Assembly (NCBI GenBank): GCA_037178625.1
Contig: CM074127.1
Coordinates: forward strand, 682,001-746,000
Origin: Skeletonema tropicum
Lineage: Eukaryota > Bacillariophyta > Thalassiosirophyceae > Thalassiosirales > Thalassiosiraceae
Reading direction: 5' to 3'
Length of the DNA stretch: 64,000 bases
The notes below the pieces were generated by a model. The model was not told the DNA's origin, did not search any database, and saw only the letters and a list, made by a program, of their open reading frames with translations. The position numbers and the translations under genes are program-made. How positions within the stretch are numbered: the stretch's first letter is position 1; the number at the start of each line of letters is the position of its first letter. Shown here piece after piece: positions 1-10,095 of the stretch.

Positions 1-1
1 G

Positions 2-3000
2 CTGCTTGACAACATACTCTGACTGCAATTCAGTTTGCCTCGAATACATGTCTGGGATTTCCATCCCTCCTTGCTCCATAGGACCTCGAAGCACTGCGTC
101 TGGTGAGTTCCTATTAAAGTGCATATATGGGAGGAAGTTGTTCCGTACGATTGTATCCATCTTTTTGCATTGTTTCTTACTGAAGGACGTCAAGTGAAGG
201 ACGTAATCCAATGTTGGCATTAATCGTTGGTAGAGTAGTTGCTTCGTCTCACTTGCTGTCAAGAATCCCAAAGACGTAGACTTGGAAATTCTCCTCAATT
301 TCTCCATGATGACCTCGTACTCTTGCTTCTGGTTCCCATCAGGGCACAAGTGGTATCCCAACCCTTTATTCGGTTGATTTGGTGACTTAAACTGTATCAC
401 TGACTTGGCACCTTTATGATCCTCCAAGAGGATTGTTTCATCTATTGCCATGATTGGTTTTAGTTCCCCTCGTACCACTTGCCACGCTAATGCCTGCCAC
501 GCACATTTGTGGTAGGCAAGTGATTGGCCTGAATATCGTACGACCTCATTCCACATCGTAGAGCTCAATTTCATCCTTTCGATCAGTTCATCCAGCGGTC
601 GTTCACTGTCGTAATCTGCAGAGACATTTCCGTCATTATCATCAACGTAGCTTACGTTATGACGCTTCATCATCCGTTCCCCGAAACAACCATGTAATTC
701 CAGTCCCGGTGCCAATTCTGCGTGCGTTTTCAGGATCCCACTACTACATGCCGTGAACAGCGCCGGATTGTCTGCTTTTCCTTGGATCTCTCCTGAAATC
801 TGATAATCCCCTGGTTCTTCTGAGTATATATCATTCGATACCCCGAGCCCAGTTCTCACATTGCGTTTCATTCCGCGTAGTGCTTCCGCTCTTGCTCTCA
901 GGATCCCGTCACTGAAGTTCCTTTTCGCCATTTCTATGTTCGACAATGACGGCTGCATTCGATCATAGCACGCTATACAGTCATAATACAGCATGCCTAT
1001 TGTTGATTTCTTTGCTCGTGCCGCTTCGAATGTCAACAATTTGATCATAGCTGCATCAATTGAGTTTCTATCTTTCCGAGATCCCCACTGTTCGTCTGAC
1101 AGCTCCCCGGTAGACTCCATCTTTTTTGAAAACTCTCTTGCGAAAAATTTTAGTGCCGTGTTGAAATCAGCCTCTAATAACCCTATGATTCGGAGTTGGT
1201 TTATCTGCCGGTTACCTTTTTTCTTTTCCAGCATTACATCCGTCATACTCTTCCATCGTTCAGGGGCGAAACCATATATAAACGGCAGGCTGATCATTAT
1301 CGACAACCAATCTGCAAACTCATTGTCAGCTACCATAGCTTTCCACACCGTATAATGTAGGTCTCCATTAGAAGCAGTCTTTTCTTTGGCTTTTCGGAAT
1401 GCCTCTTGCAGTTGAGCAGAAGTTATTGAGCCCACGGTTTCCTCCATTGCTACTTCTTTTTCTGTTTGTTTGAGTTGACTCATCCACGCTGCTAGAGTAT
1501 CACTAATCTCCATTTCTTCGTTCGTGGTTGGGTCTACCACTCGATAGTTTCCTTCGAGTATTTGCTTCACCTCCTCAGTTCCCTCCGCACTTATCAATTG
1601 CTGTACTGGGGGTTGAGTCGATGGCCCCCCTTCCATTGCTACCTGTTGCAAATGCCGTTTGTTCCGCTGTAGTATTCTACCTTCGATAGCCGTTTGGGAT
1701 GTAATTGCCTCCCATTGGAACGGTGATTTGTCAATTATCTCATCTACCTTCAGTGTCCCATTTTCTCGGACAATTACTTTGACGGGATATGCATTCTTAT
1801 CCGGTACCTTCAATGAATGGTGGGCATAGAATTCTTTTTCCATGATTGGTTTTCCTTGAGACGTTTGTTGCATGACTGCATGCGTTTCAAATACTCCTTT
1901 ATCATAATGGTACAATTCCTCCATATCTTCAGAGTACATCCACTCATGGCTCGGGACGTCTATGCGATCAAGTCCAACACGTTGCCCTTTTGTGAGGAGA
2001 CTAAGTTTCCGATTCGTTGATGCTGCTCTTGTAGTTCGTATCATTGCGTTCATTTTTGCTTCCCAATCTCCGCCATCTTTTCTTGCCGATGATTGGGCTT
2101 GAACTTCGAGCCATCCAATCCTCTTTTCTGCACAATCCTTCTGGATTTCCCATAGCTCTTTACGAGCTTCCCTGACCTTTACTTTCAACTCTTTAACTGT
2201 CATCTGCTCGTAATTACTCGTCAGATCATATTCAAGTCTTGCTGCAAGTTTGGTCAGTCCTACACTTGGGGGTGCTCGCCTACGCTGGCAGTCCAACATT
2301 GCTTTATACAACAGTACTTTCTGCCCTGCCAACGTCAGTTCCGGACTGCGAAAGTACCCATATCGGCGACGTGATGTCTTTTTCAGAGTTGCCCTGATGA
2401 TATCAGTATATTCCTTATCCAATGCGTTATATGCACGCTTCGCCTCCGTCGTACATCCTTCCTCATGGAACTTCGCAACTAGGATGGGAACTTTAAGTTG
2501 AATGTTCTTGTCCTCCATTCCTTTTCTTAGCTCGTCCATAAACTTCTCCACCTTATCTTCTTGATGTAGGGTGAATTGCCTATTGATTGCATTTGGGGGG
2601 CGATTTATAAGGCCCCTGAACAACAATTTCTCATCAAAGTCAACCCACGCCATTGAATGATCGGAGTGCACAGCCTCATGAGACCCGAGATACCCAATAT
2701 GTCGTACCGCATGCTGAAGGCCTGCATCCATGAGGATGTAATCAAGTCTTTTCGTTCCTCTATTGTAAGTCCGTGGCATTTCCTCGAACTTCCTATAGAA
2801 TGGGTCCTCCAGAACTGCATTTTGTTGAAACTCTCTAAACTCCTTATCCGAGAATGTACTTCCATTTGCATCCATCATTACTATTGGTCTATATCCCTTC
2901 GATCTTTTCTCTTCAATCAGCTTGGTGAGGTCGTTGAGGATTTGCTTCCTCGGCCGAGGGTTCACTACTCCATCTTTCATCATTGCAGACTGTTGATGCG

Positions 3001-3514
3001 TGTATGCTGTATTTGGCCCTGCATTTGAGGATTGACATACTCTATACGCCGTTATGACAACTATCCCTTCATCCCGGCTTCCTTGGAGAATATGCCACGC
3101 AAATCTTCCATACTTGTCAGACCCTTGATGCCGAACTCGTCCCGTCACGTGGCCTGTAATAGTTTGTAGGACTCCTCCTGGCTGATATTTGATTCGATGG
3201 TCTATTGGTGGCAATGACGCATACTGAGTGTTAGCCATATTCTGAAACATTCGTCTCATATTCATATCAAAAATTCCTTTATTATTCGATGTCCATGGGC
3301 GGTTCGTTTCTACGTATCCGCATATATCAATCCCAAGGTCATGGACTACCTCTATCTCGTTTGGTAGAGTATTGGTCCTCAGGACTTTGATGGAGTTAAT
3401 ATTTTGAAACCCGAATCTTACTACTCCATCTTCATTTTGTCTAAGTTGTATTGTGTCTCCACTCGCTTCTAAATTTTGCACTGGTCGTATTACGTCTTGA
3501 GTTCCTCTACTCAT
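2..3514 (-). CDS. LINE ORF2: APE-type endonuclease and reverse transcriptase (partial)
   Basis: Starting at the ATG at 3514 the minus strand stays open for about 1171 codons and leaves the window. The N-terminal third is an endonuclease/exonuclease/phosphatase domain: FQNINSIK, the acidic CGYVETNRPW, MDANGSTF, RGTKRLDYILM and HSDHSMAWVDF match its metal-binding and catalytic blocks. The reverse transcriptase follows: LRIIGLLEADFN, motif A YYDCIACYDRM, motif B GEIQGKADNPALF and the catalytic YVDD at 638-649 (about residue 956). It nicks target DNA and copies the element RNA by target-primed reverse transcription. The start overlaps the ORF1 stop in ATGAGTAG, so translation is probably coupled or reinitiated. 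RNase H or other C-terminal parts cannot be judged. I read this frame by hand; it has no stop before the window edge. Confidence 0.85.
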   Translation of the reverse strand, partial: MSRGTQDVIRPVQNLEASGDTIQLRQNEDGVVRFGFQNINSIKVLRTNTLPNEIEVVHDLGIDICGYVETNRPWTSNNKGIFDMNMRRMFQNMANTQYASLPPIDHRIKYQPGGVLQTITGHVTGRVRHQGSDKYGRFAWHILQGSRDEGIVVITAYRVCQSSNAGPNTAYTHQQSAMMKDGVVNPRPRKQILNDLTKLIEEKRSKGYRPIVMMDANGSTFSDKEFREFQQNAVLEDPFYRKFEEMPRTYNRGTKRLDYILMDAGLQHAVRHIGYLGSHEAVHSDHSMAWVDFDEKLLFRGLINRPPNAINRQFTLHQEDKVEKFMDELRKGMEDKNIQLKVPILVAKFHEEGCTTEAKRAYNALDKEYTDIIRATLKKTSRRRYGYFRSPELTLAGQKVLLYKAMLDCQRRRAPPSVGLTKLAARLEYDLTSNYEQMTVKELKVKVREARKELWEIQKDCAEKRIGWLEVQAQSSARKDGGDWEAKMNAMIRTTRAASTNRKLSLLTKGQRVGLDRIDVPSHEWMYSEDMEELYHYDKGVFETHAVMQQTSQGKPIMEKEFYAHHSLKVPDKNAYPVKVIVRENGTLKVDEIIDKSPFQWEAITSQTAIEGRILQRNKRHLQQVAMEGGPSTQPPVQQLISAEGTEEVKQILEGNYRVVDPTTNEEMEISDTLAAWMSQLKQTEKEVAMEETVGSITSAQLQEAFRKAKEKTASNGDLHYTVWKAMVADNEFADWLSIMISLPFIYGFAPERWKSMTDVMLEKKKGNRQINQLRIIGLLEADFNTALKFFAREFSKKMESTGELSDEQWGSRKDRNSIDAAMIKLLTFEAARAKKSTIGMLYYDCIACYDRMQPSLSNIEMAKRNFSDGILRARAEALRGMKRNVRTGLGVSNDIYSEEPGDYQISGEIQGKADNPALFTACSSGILKTHAELAPGLELHGCFGERMMKRHNVSYVDDNDGNVSADYDSERPLDELIERMKLSSTMWNEVVRYSGQSLAYHKCAWQALAWQVVRGELKPIMAIDETILLEDHKGAKSVIQFKSPNQPNKGLGYHLCPDGNQKQEYEVIMEKLRRISKSTSLGFLTASETKQLLYQRLMPTLDYVLHLTSFSKKQCKKMDTIVRNNFLPYMHFNRNSPDAVLRGPMEQGGMEIPDMYSRQTELQSEYVVKQ

Positions 3515-5108
3515 CTCGTTTGTTTGGATCTTCTAACTTTGATCGATCAGTGCGTGAATTGATAGGTGCGGTGGTTCCATTTCTTAGACTTTCTGGTGGT
3601 GGTTTCGCCGAATTGTGAGGGCCTCCTTCGGTTCCTTTATCCGGCGATAAGCAGGAGACTCGTTCGGGTTCGTGTCTTCTGCTCGATATTGATTGGCCTC
3701 GTCTCCGTCCACGAGGGCTTTGTTGTATCATCCCATTCTCCTCCGTATAACTCTCATCAGAGTCTGAATTTGAGCTAGAGTCCGTTTCTGATTCCTCGTC
3801 AGACGAATAAGGGTTGGCTTCTACACATTCCTCGCATCTTGCTCGACTCGATACGCTGATGCATCTGACATGGAATCGCTTCCCACTTCCGGGATAGAAT
3901 CTCTGCACCCATTCTTTTATGACTTCGTCCAGTTCCTCCCCGTCAATACTCTCTCGATTGATGAGGTCATTCACGGTTTCTTTGCAAAGTAGCTCAGTAG
4001 TTTGTCCAATCGTATCATTTTTCTTTTGCTGTTCGATCTCGTCGGCATGAGCCTTTGTTTCATCGAACCCATCTCTATCATTGATAATCTTGAGCAAACT
4101 TTTCGTGGATAAAGTACTTAGGTATTGGAACACTGTCTCTGAATCTTTTACGTCATCCGGGTGAAATGCATCTGTCCTCTCCAATATGCTAGTGGTTGCC
4201 ATACTCACTAAGACATGATTCTGATCGGTTTTGTTCAGTTTTTCCACGCACTTTTTCGTCATCTTCCCCTGGTCGGCTAAGTCCCTCTGGAAGACTCGAC
4301 ACATCTTCACGTCGTGACCAGAAAACTTTTTCTGGTCAGGCTTGATTCCAGTGTCTTGCTGTTGCGCCTCTTCTACTGGTCCACTATCACCCTTCTGTTG
4401 ATTTCGTGGTTTTGTTGTATTATCCTTCCACTTAATCGATTTTTCTTCAGTCATCGTATCATCCTGCTTCGGTGTGTTCACCTTTTTCTTGGAGTTTTTC
4501 TTTCTCTCAGAAATCTCCTTCTGTCCGCTTTGTTGATGATTCGATTGTTGTTCTTTCCCTTTTCTTTCCTTCTTACCCTCCTTTGTTTTCACTACTTCGA
4601 CTTCGACTTTTTCTTCCTCATCCTCTTCCTCACTCAACACTTCATACCTATTCTTGTTGCCATCCGGTTTACTCCCTTCTTTTTCGGTTTGCTTTTGCAC
4701 TTGACATCCTTTCTTCTTCGGGGAAGGGACTGTCCATACTGGTGCTTCCGTGCCCGCCTCCTCGATCACATTTTTGACGTCTTCCGACTTTTCAAACTTC
4801 ATTAGAATAGGAGTGATTGTCAACCTTTTGGTTCCAGTCTTCACCACTTCATTCCAACTTTTCGGTTTCGCCTCCGCCTTGGGGGTAACGAGATTTCCAG
4901 TTTCTTCACGTCGTGCTTTACTGGTTCCACGCCTCTCCTTCCCGCTGGAGCGTCCACCCCCTCGTCCTCCTCCTCTTCCTCCTCGTCCACCTCTACCACC
5001 ATCACGTCGTTTTTCCGATGGGTGGTTTTGGCGACGACCGTTTTCAGAGTTTTTGTTCGGTTGATTGGGTTGCTTTCGGTCCATTTTGTTGGGGTTTTTT
5101 GGGCTCAA
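3507..5108 (-). CDS. LINE ORF1: basic, RGG-rich nucleic-acid-binding gag-like protein
   Basis: A 533-residue ORF directly upstream of, and overlapping by 8 nt, the endonuclease-RT ORF2. The N-terminus is rich in Asn, Lys and Arg and carries an arginine-glycine run (GGRGGRGGRGGGRGG, about residues 38-53), typical of RNA binding. The middle is lysine/glutamate rich, and the C-terminal half looks folded, with Cys residues around RCEECVEANPY, followed by an acidic Ser/Asp patch. No CCHC zinc knuckle is seen. By position it is ORF1, which in LINEs coats element RNA as an RNP. The assignment rests on context more than on homology. The start chosen is the ATG at 5108; another in-frame Met lies 8 codons in. 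Confidence 0.65.
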   Translation of the reverse strand: MSPKNPNKMDRKQPNQPNKNSENGRRQNHPSEKRRDGGRGGRGGRGGGRGGGRSSGKERRGTSKARREETGNLVTPKAEAKPKSWNEVVKTGTKRLTITPILMKFEKSEDVKNVIEEAGTEAPVWTVPSPKKKGCQVQKQTEKEGSKPDGNKNRYEVLSEEEDEEEKVEVEVVKTKEGKKERKGKEQQSNHQQSGQKEISERKKNSKKKVNTPKQDDTMTEEKSIKWKDNTTKPRNQQKGDSGPVEEAQQQDTGIKPDQKKFSGHDVKMCRVFQRDLADQGKMTKKCVEKLNKTDQNHVLVSMATTSILERTDAFHPDDVKDSETVFQYLSTLSTKSLLKIINDRDGFDETKAHADEIEQQKKNDTIGQTTELLCKETVNDLINRESIDGEELDEVIKEWVQRFYPGSGKRFHVRCISVSSRARCEECVEANPYSSDEESETDSSSNSDSDESYTEENGMIQQSPRGRRRGQSISSRRHEPERVSCLSPDKGTEGGPHNSAKPPPESLRNGTTAPINSRTDRSKLEDPNKRDE

Positions 5109-5420
5109 GTTCTATTATTATAGGTTGTTTACCTACTTCAGTTAGTTATCTTAACAAGTGCTGTCACTCGATCTCTCCTAGTTAGTCTGCTTCCTCCTCG
5201 GACCGTTGGTCTTTTGGAGCCCTGTAGAGACCTACGTAGGAATTAGTACATTCTTGCCATTTTTGTCTATCTTGTAGGCTGTGATTGGTGATGATTCGAA
5301 TTCGAAAAAGTAGCTCCCTCTCGACAGAGCTAATGGTAGTGTTGGTTGAATATATCGCTAGCTTGCTGTGTTGAAATAAGCATACTTCTTGTCATCAGCA
5401 TCTTGAGCTTGGTGGGGTGA

Positions 5421-5495
5421 GTTGCTCGTCGCTCGCTCGTCGTGCCTTGGTGGCAGTCTCATTTTTTCGCTCCAACTATTTGGCCGATCGAATCG
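5421..5495. repeat. Dispersed repeat, copy A
   Basis: Near-identical to 6775-6846, in the same orientation. Both begin GTTGCTCGTCGCTCGCTCGT and share TCATTTTTTCGCTCCAACT and TTGGCCGATCG. Probably a remnant of a mobile element or of a segmental duplication. Confidence 0.7.
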
Positions 5496-6774
5496 TATTG
5501 CTTGCTATTCATTGCCTCAAGGGTAAATAAGCAGGGTTGGCGTCGTTTTGCTAAATTTCAAAATCAATTTACCATCTCGTCAGCAAGTAGGTATTTACTC
5601 AAATTTAGCGATGTTTTACATATTCCGACGTATCGCTACTACGTTCATAAGTGTGCAGGAAACGGCATCAAACTTTTCCTAAGACGCGAGGTTATCGAGC
5701 TCCCATTTGCCCCTCCCAGCTCCCATCTCCCATCAAATAAATGGCGGGAACGTTGATGGGACATGGGATGGGAGTGGGTCAGGCTATCGAAAAAAACGAC
5801 ACCTCCCACGACAACTCCCAGCAAACTTTGGCTCTCGTGGCACGATTAATAACATGTCATTGCTGATCTACCTCATCACTTTTCGACCGGTAACAGCAAC
5901 AATAGCGGTAAGATTGATAATGTTCAGTCAGATAATCGTAAATTCTCAAAAACAAGGAGGGTCCGTGGACGGTGATGCAGGATACAGGCTCGTGGAGAGT
6001 CGAGGGGAAGTCACTAGGTAGTTCTACTGATGACAATGGCTGCAATAGGTTAGGTTCGGCAACGCTTTAGTCCTGAAGTATGTTATTTGAGGAGAAGATA
6101 TTGCTTTTTACACGTGAAGTAGATGATAAGACGAGTAATTCGTGTGAAAGGAAACGGAACGACCAATTTTGATCATTGCTACTATCTTATTAATAATGTC
6201 TATAGTGAGTGTAGCAGCATCATTTTGAAGCCCTGTTCGGTGCAACTCTAGAGGGATATGACCATCCATCCTCTCCGCCATGAATCGCCTTATTTCATCG
6301 TCTGCTTGTAATGAGCATTTCCCGCAATACACCAGATAATCCACTAGCAGACGCAGAACAAAATCTCTTCGATATGCTGCTCACTCTACCGACATAACTA
6401 TCGGACTGATTGAAATTTCCTGTCGCCATTCCCGTCAATTCTATCAAGATTTCCTGTACAGCCGCCGGCGACCGATACTGCTTGAGATATAATATTATTT
6501 TTTTGACAATGAAGAGCAATGGAAGAAATCGATTCGATGGGTGCGCTGCCGTATTTGGAAGATTCCCGCAGTCATTGTCTCACGAATGAATCAATTGGTC
6601 ATCCCTCACACGCTGCATGCAGTATGGATTTATGAAATTGTGGCCGATCGCCGTCGAAGATGGAAAGTTTGTTTTCCCACGTACGTGGAAGAAGGAAAGT
6701 TATCCTCATCACGTCAACCACACTGTCACCAAAACGTAGTCACGGCAGCCGGTAGTAGCAGACGACCTCATGGA

Positions 6775-6846
6775 GTTGCTCGTCGCTCGCTCGTCGTGGG
6801 TTGCAGTCTCATTTTTTCGCTCCAACTTTTTGGCCGATCGCATCGC
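6775..6846. repeat. Dispersed repeat, copy B
   Basis: Second copy of the repeat at 5421-5495, about 1.35 kb away in direct orientation, with a few substitutions and a small indel after the CTCGTCGTG segment. Confidence 0.7.
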
Positions 6847-6981
6847 ATTATTCAATTCGATTGATCGAATGAAGCAATGCTGCTCGATTAAGCAATAAAA
6901 TTGCCAGCAATGCGAAAGAAAAGAAATAGCTTTTAAGTAGAAACATAAGTAGATTATTTTATTGTAGTGAGACGAATCTGC

Positions 6982-7023
6982 CGCCGACCCCATCGCCTGC
7001 CTTTCGCAGGCATGGGGTCGGCG
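6982..7023. repeat. Strong hairpin (inverted repeat)
   Basis: CGCCGACCCCAT (6982-6993) pairs with ATGGGGTCGGCG (7012-7023) over 12 bp without mismatch. After a one-base bulge, GCCTGC (6995-7000) pairs with GCAGGC (7006-7011) around the 5-base loop CTTTC. It could be an RNA hairpin, the end of a hairpin-forming transposon, or an extruding cruciform. No flanking gene explains it. Confidence 0.8.
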
Positions 7024-7224
7024 CTCGAAAATCGATGATGCCTGACTTCCTGTGGTTACCGCCTCTCTTTCAGCTGGCGTGCAGGCGCCTACACTGCTTA
7101 ATTATCTCTTCTCTCTTCTAGCACATTTAGGGCTGTCTCGTTGCTGGAATGAATGCTAATGGATGGGACAATGTGTGTAGAGTACGAGCTGCAAGCAAGC
7201 CAATACGATACAAGGAGGGTCAAG

Positions 7225-7288
7225 TTTAGCGATCAAATTTTGTCGCTGACATGTAGGTACCAGTCTCTGTTCCTTAAGATACCCTGAA
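7225..7288. repeat. Dispersed 'AGATACCCTGAA' repeat, copy 1
   Basis: Contains TTAGCGA, GACATGT, TACCAGTCT, TGTTCCTTAAG and AGATACCCTGAA. Related blocks lie at 13260-13360 and 13541-13640, where several of these words occur in reverse-complement order around the same AGATACCCTGAA core. Origin unknown. Confidence 0.5.
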
Positions 7289-7920
7289 TTTTCTTTTTGC
7301 TTGTTTCGGACACCCTAGTGACCGATTTGAGTGAATCCAAGCCAGGGGGAGTCGGCGAGGACACTGTAGAGGAGGTTGCTATGCTTGGTGTCGGCCTCCG
7401 AGGCGGTATAGGAGCAGATCGAACGCTGTAATGTCAACAATGCTGAATTGCTGTGTTTTGAGGTGCGATTTCCGTTTCAGGGAATCTTTTTGCTCGTACA
7501 TACCTTGAGATATGTGGTACGGTATAATAAATGACGCCGGCGCAATCGCACACACTGCATTATCATTGATGATGAAATTAATGTCAATCGCATCCATAAA
7601 GGCAGCGCCTAAATAATTAATGATAACATCTCTAGATAACTCAGCGGCTCTTCCTTTGCGGCGAATTATTTGACGATGCCGACAGGAGTTCCACGCCGTC
7701 GCGGTGCTCTCCCGCACGCCGAAGGGGAACGGCCGTTAGATGCTGGTGGACGCAAGCGCCGTCATAAAGATGATAGCAATAGTAATAAACAGGGGCGCGC
7801 AGAATGGTGCGATAGTGGTGGCGTGCAGCGGTGTATGTGGCGGGTTCAGCGCGGGCCCTCGGGGCCTGTAAAGTATTGTGTCGTCATCTTGCTGTTGGCC
7901 ATTTGCTGTGTGGCTTGTCA

Positions 7921-8064
7921 GTAGTCTTTATACAACGGAATTCGGCTATAAAGTTGCTCTGCAATGACGTTGGCCTTAATTGGTATAATTGTGCTGTGCA
8001 CAATTTTACCAATTAGTCTCTTTACAATAGAATACGGCTATAAAGTTGCTCTGCAATGACGTTG
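7921..8064. repeat. Two direct 52-bp repeats
   Basis: 7921-7972 and 8013-8064 share CGGCTATAAAGTTGCTCTGC and the following AATGACGTTG exactly, with a more diverged left part (AGTCTTTATACAACGGAAT against AGTCTCTTTACAATAGAAT). Between the copies lies a short inverted repeat, AATTGGTATAATTGTG/CACAATTTTACCAATT. Confidence 0.7.
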
Positions 8065-9196
8065 TCAATCTTTATCAATGTGAAAAGAAATGTCTTGAAT
8101 GCAATAAGCCACGAAGTCCTTATTACAAGCTAGGAGTTTTTCCAGATGATGGTAGTAAGCAATATAACCGAACTCTTTATGATTCATTAATTACGAGTTT
8201 CGGTGGAGCTTAGCCACCTTCATCAGCGGTTCTAATTGCGTGGAGACAGGCCACAAAAAATTTGAATCAAAAGGTCTCAAGAATGAGAAAAGGCGTGGTA
8301 GCTGTCATTGTTCTAACGGTCGTAAGTTTTGTTGGCGTTTCGTGGGCGTGGGCCAGCGTACAAGGCATATCTTTTCCATCGGGGAGATCCAAAGTAGCGA
8401 GCAAATTACTTCCGGAACTTCAACTTGAAGTGTTGGGATTTTCCCCCCTCCTATCCCCGCTGAAATGCCCATTTTGATTGTCATTTAGATGCTATATCTT
8501 ATGATTTAGATCTAAAAATCGCTTGATTTGTGCTAAAAAGGACTTTTCCAGGCTAATTAAGTCAGATTGTCGATGAGCTTCTTCGTTCTTTCCGGTGTGC
8601 ATCCCCGTCACCCTCTATTTTCTTAATTTTTTCTCTGAGTGACGTGGTAAACTTCGTTACTTAAGGAATTAGTACACTTGATTCCAATCGTCTTACGTCA
8701 CAAAGTACCAGAAGTCAGGTGTTGGCAAAATCCAATGAACAAAAAAGTATTTAAGTTCATGCAGCAAGTACTCAGGTCGACATTGGCTCAATTACATTAT
8801 CTGCCGAGTCGTCTATTGATGCAAGTCTAAATAGACGCCGACGTTGGTTGCCGACGTGTTTGCATTTGAATAACTGCCGATCTTTGGCCACGTACTGATC
8901 AATACGTCAGTTCTTAACTCCACGTCGACGTCTTGTGTTGAGCTGAATCTTTTTGTCGACGTGTTGTCGATGTGTTGAACCACAAGATCTTGTGTTGCCG
9001 ACGTAGCTTACGAAGGAACTCGTTTACTTCATGACGTGGTTGGTTATTGATTGCATTGTTCTCTGCTGATTATTGCGCTGGTGCGTTGGCGGCGGTTATG
9101 TAGGCAGTTTGTACGTTGTCGAGCCGTTCAACAGCTCTCATAAATTATGCATTGCATCATTTACATCATCACATTTCTACATTGTCCGAATAAATA

Positions 9197-9976
9197 ATGA
9201 AGTTTGGCAACACAAATCCAGTTATATCCACCGTTGGTAGTAATGGTAAGGGCTTCCGTGCCGTGCGGAATCGGAGCAATGTCGATGCACGTCTTACTTC
9301 GTCAGGGGTCAAGACTGCCGCTAAACCGTCGGCTCCTGTCATTGCATTGAGCGTAACAGACATCAATTGGCGTTTGGTGCGTACCGACGATCGTATCTTC
9401 TTGCTGCTAGCGTCTGTTGCATTAGGCGATGGGTTTGACGTTGCCAAGTTGGAGAAGGAACAACTGCTCTTTTCTGCTCTTTCCGTCTTTGAAGTCGGGT
9501 CAATCAAGTACATCCTGAATGAACTGTCTGAACATTACCCGAATGTCCCAGTTGGTAAGACTGATTCTACTGACAAAGATGATCTGGTGTCTGCAGCGGT
9601 CAACTTCTTAATGTTTGCCGCTATTGCTCAGAAAGGAGGTACAAGCCAAGCGCCGTACACTTCAAATTGTGAGCATTTTTGGTAAGAGAGAAGGTTAACC
9701 TTCGTGTGGTTCAATGATTTTGGTATTTTTGTTCATTGTACAGTTTTACAAATTCTGTCTTTCCTTTTTACTTACAAGTTTTTTTTCAACCTTCAACTTC
9801 ACACCAGTGATGAGAACGGGAAACTTGTACTTGAAGACAAAACTCATTCGGGCTCCCGTGATCAACCTGTTCAAGATGATGATGAACCGGATTTGTCCGA
9901 GAAAGGTGCTGTCACGAAAAAGTCTAAACCGGTACCTGTCGGAGAGAAGGCCTCTCCTGATTCAACTATCATGTGA
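9197..9976 (+). CDS. Hypothetical protein, two exons
   Basis: Proposed join 9197-9681 and 9808-9976, 217 residues. The donor is TTTTTG|gtaaga and the acceptor cacaccag|TGATGAG; this join keeps the acidic C-terminal frame open. I do not recognise the protein. The N-terminus is basic (FRAVRNRSNVDARL), the middle has a hydrophobic helical stretch (DDRIFLLLASVALGDGF, then VSAAVNFLMFAAIAQK) and the C-terminus is Asp/Lys/Pro-rich and probably disordered. It lies just upstream of a truncated PIF1-like helicase copy in the same direction, so it may be part of the same mobile unit, or a host gene that happens to sit there. Moderate confidence that it is coding, none on function. Confidence 0.5.
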
Positions 9977-10095
9977 GTTTATTTTGTGTGCATGTGCACT
10001 GCCGCACTAAGTATCGCTTGCTTATTGAATCATTTTAGTATAATCGATCACTGAACAATTTTACCTAATAAACAAATGCAACTGCCTACGTAGAC

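Larger units (their letters stand above)
1..5108 (-). mobile_element. LINE-like non-LTR retrotransposon, 3' end outside the window
   Basis: Two minus-strand ORFs in tandem, a basic RGG-rich ORF1 followed by an endonuclease plus reverse transcriptase ORF2, are the layout of a non-LTR retrotransposon. No LTR is visible. The right limit given is the ORF1 start; the 5' leader probably extends some way to the right of 5108, but I cannot see its end. The 3' end, poly-A or target duplication would lie left of base 1. Both ORFs are free of stops, which suggests a young or still active copy. Confidence 0.8.
5109..9196. other. Gene-poor, repeat-containing interval
   Basis: About 4 kb with no ORF I would call a gene. 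It holds the probable 5' leader of the LINE, two copies of a 70-75 bp repeat, a 12+6 bp stem hairpin, a pair of 52-bp repeats near 7.9-8.1 kb and one copy of an 'AGATACCCTGAA' repeat. A short ATG frame at 8283 encodes a 64-residue peptide with a hydrophobic N-terminus (GVVAVIVLTVVSFVGV), but nothing else supports it. The stretch 8.8-9.1 kb is dense in CGACGT/GTCGAC words just upstream of the gene at 9197 and could be its promoter. Confidence 0.5.

Noticed and set aside
4314..4805. Plus-strand Leu/Phe-rich frame resembling membrane helices
   Set aside because: Reverse complement of the Lys/Glu-rich ORF1; poly-Lys codons read backwards give Leu/Phe.
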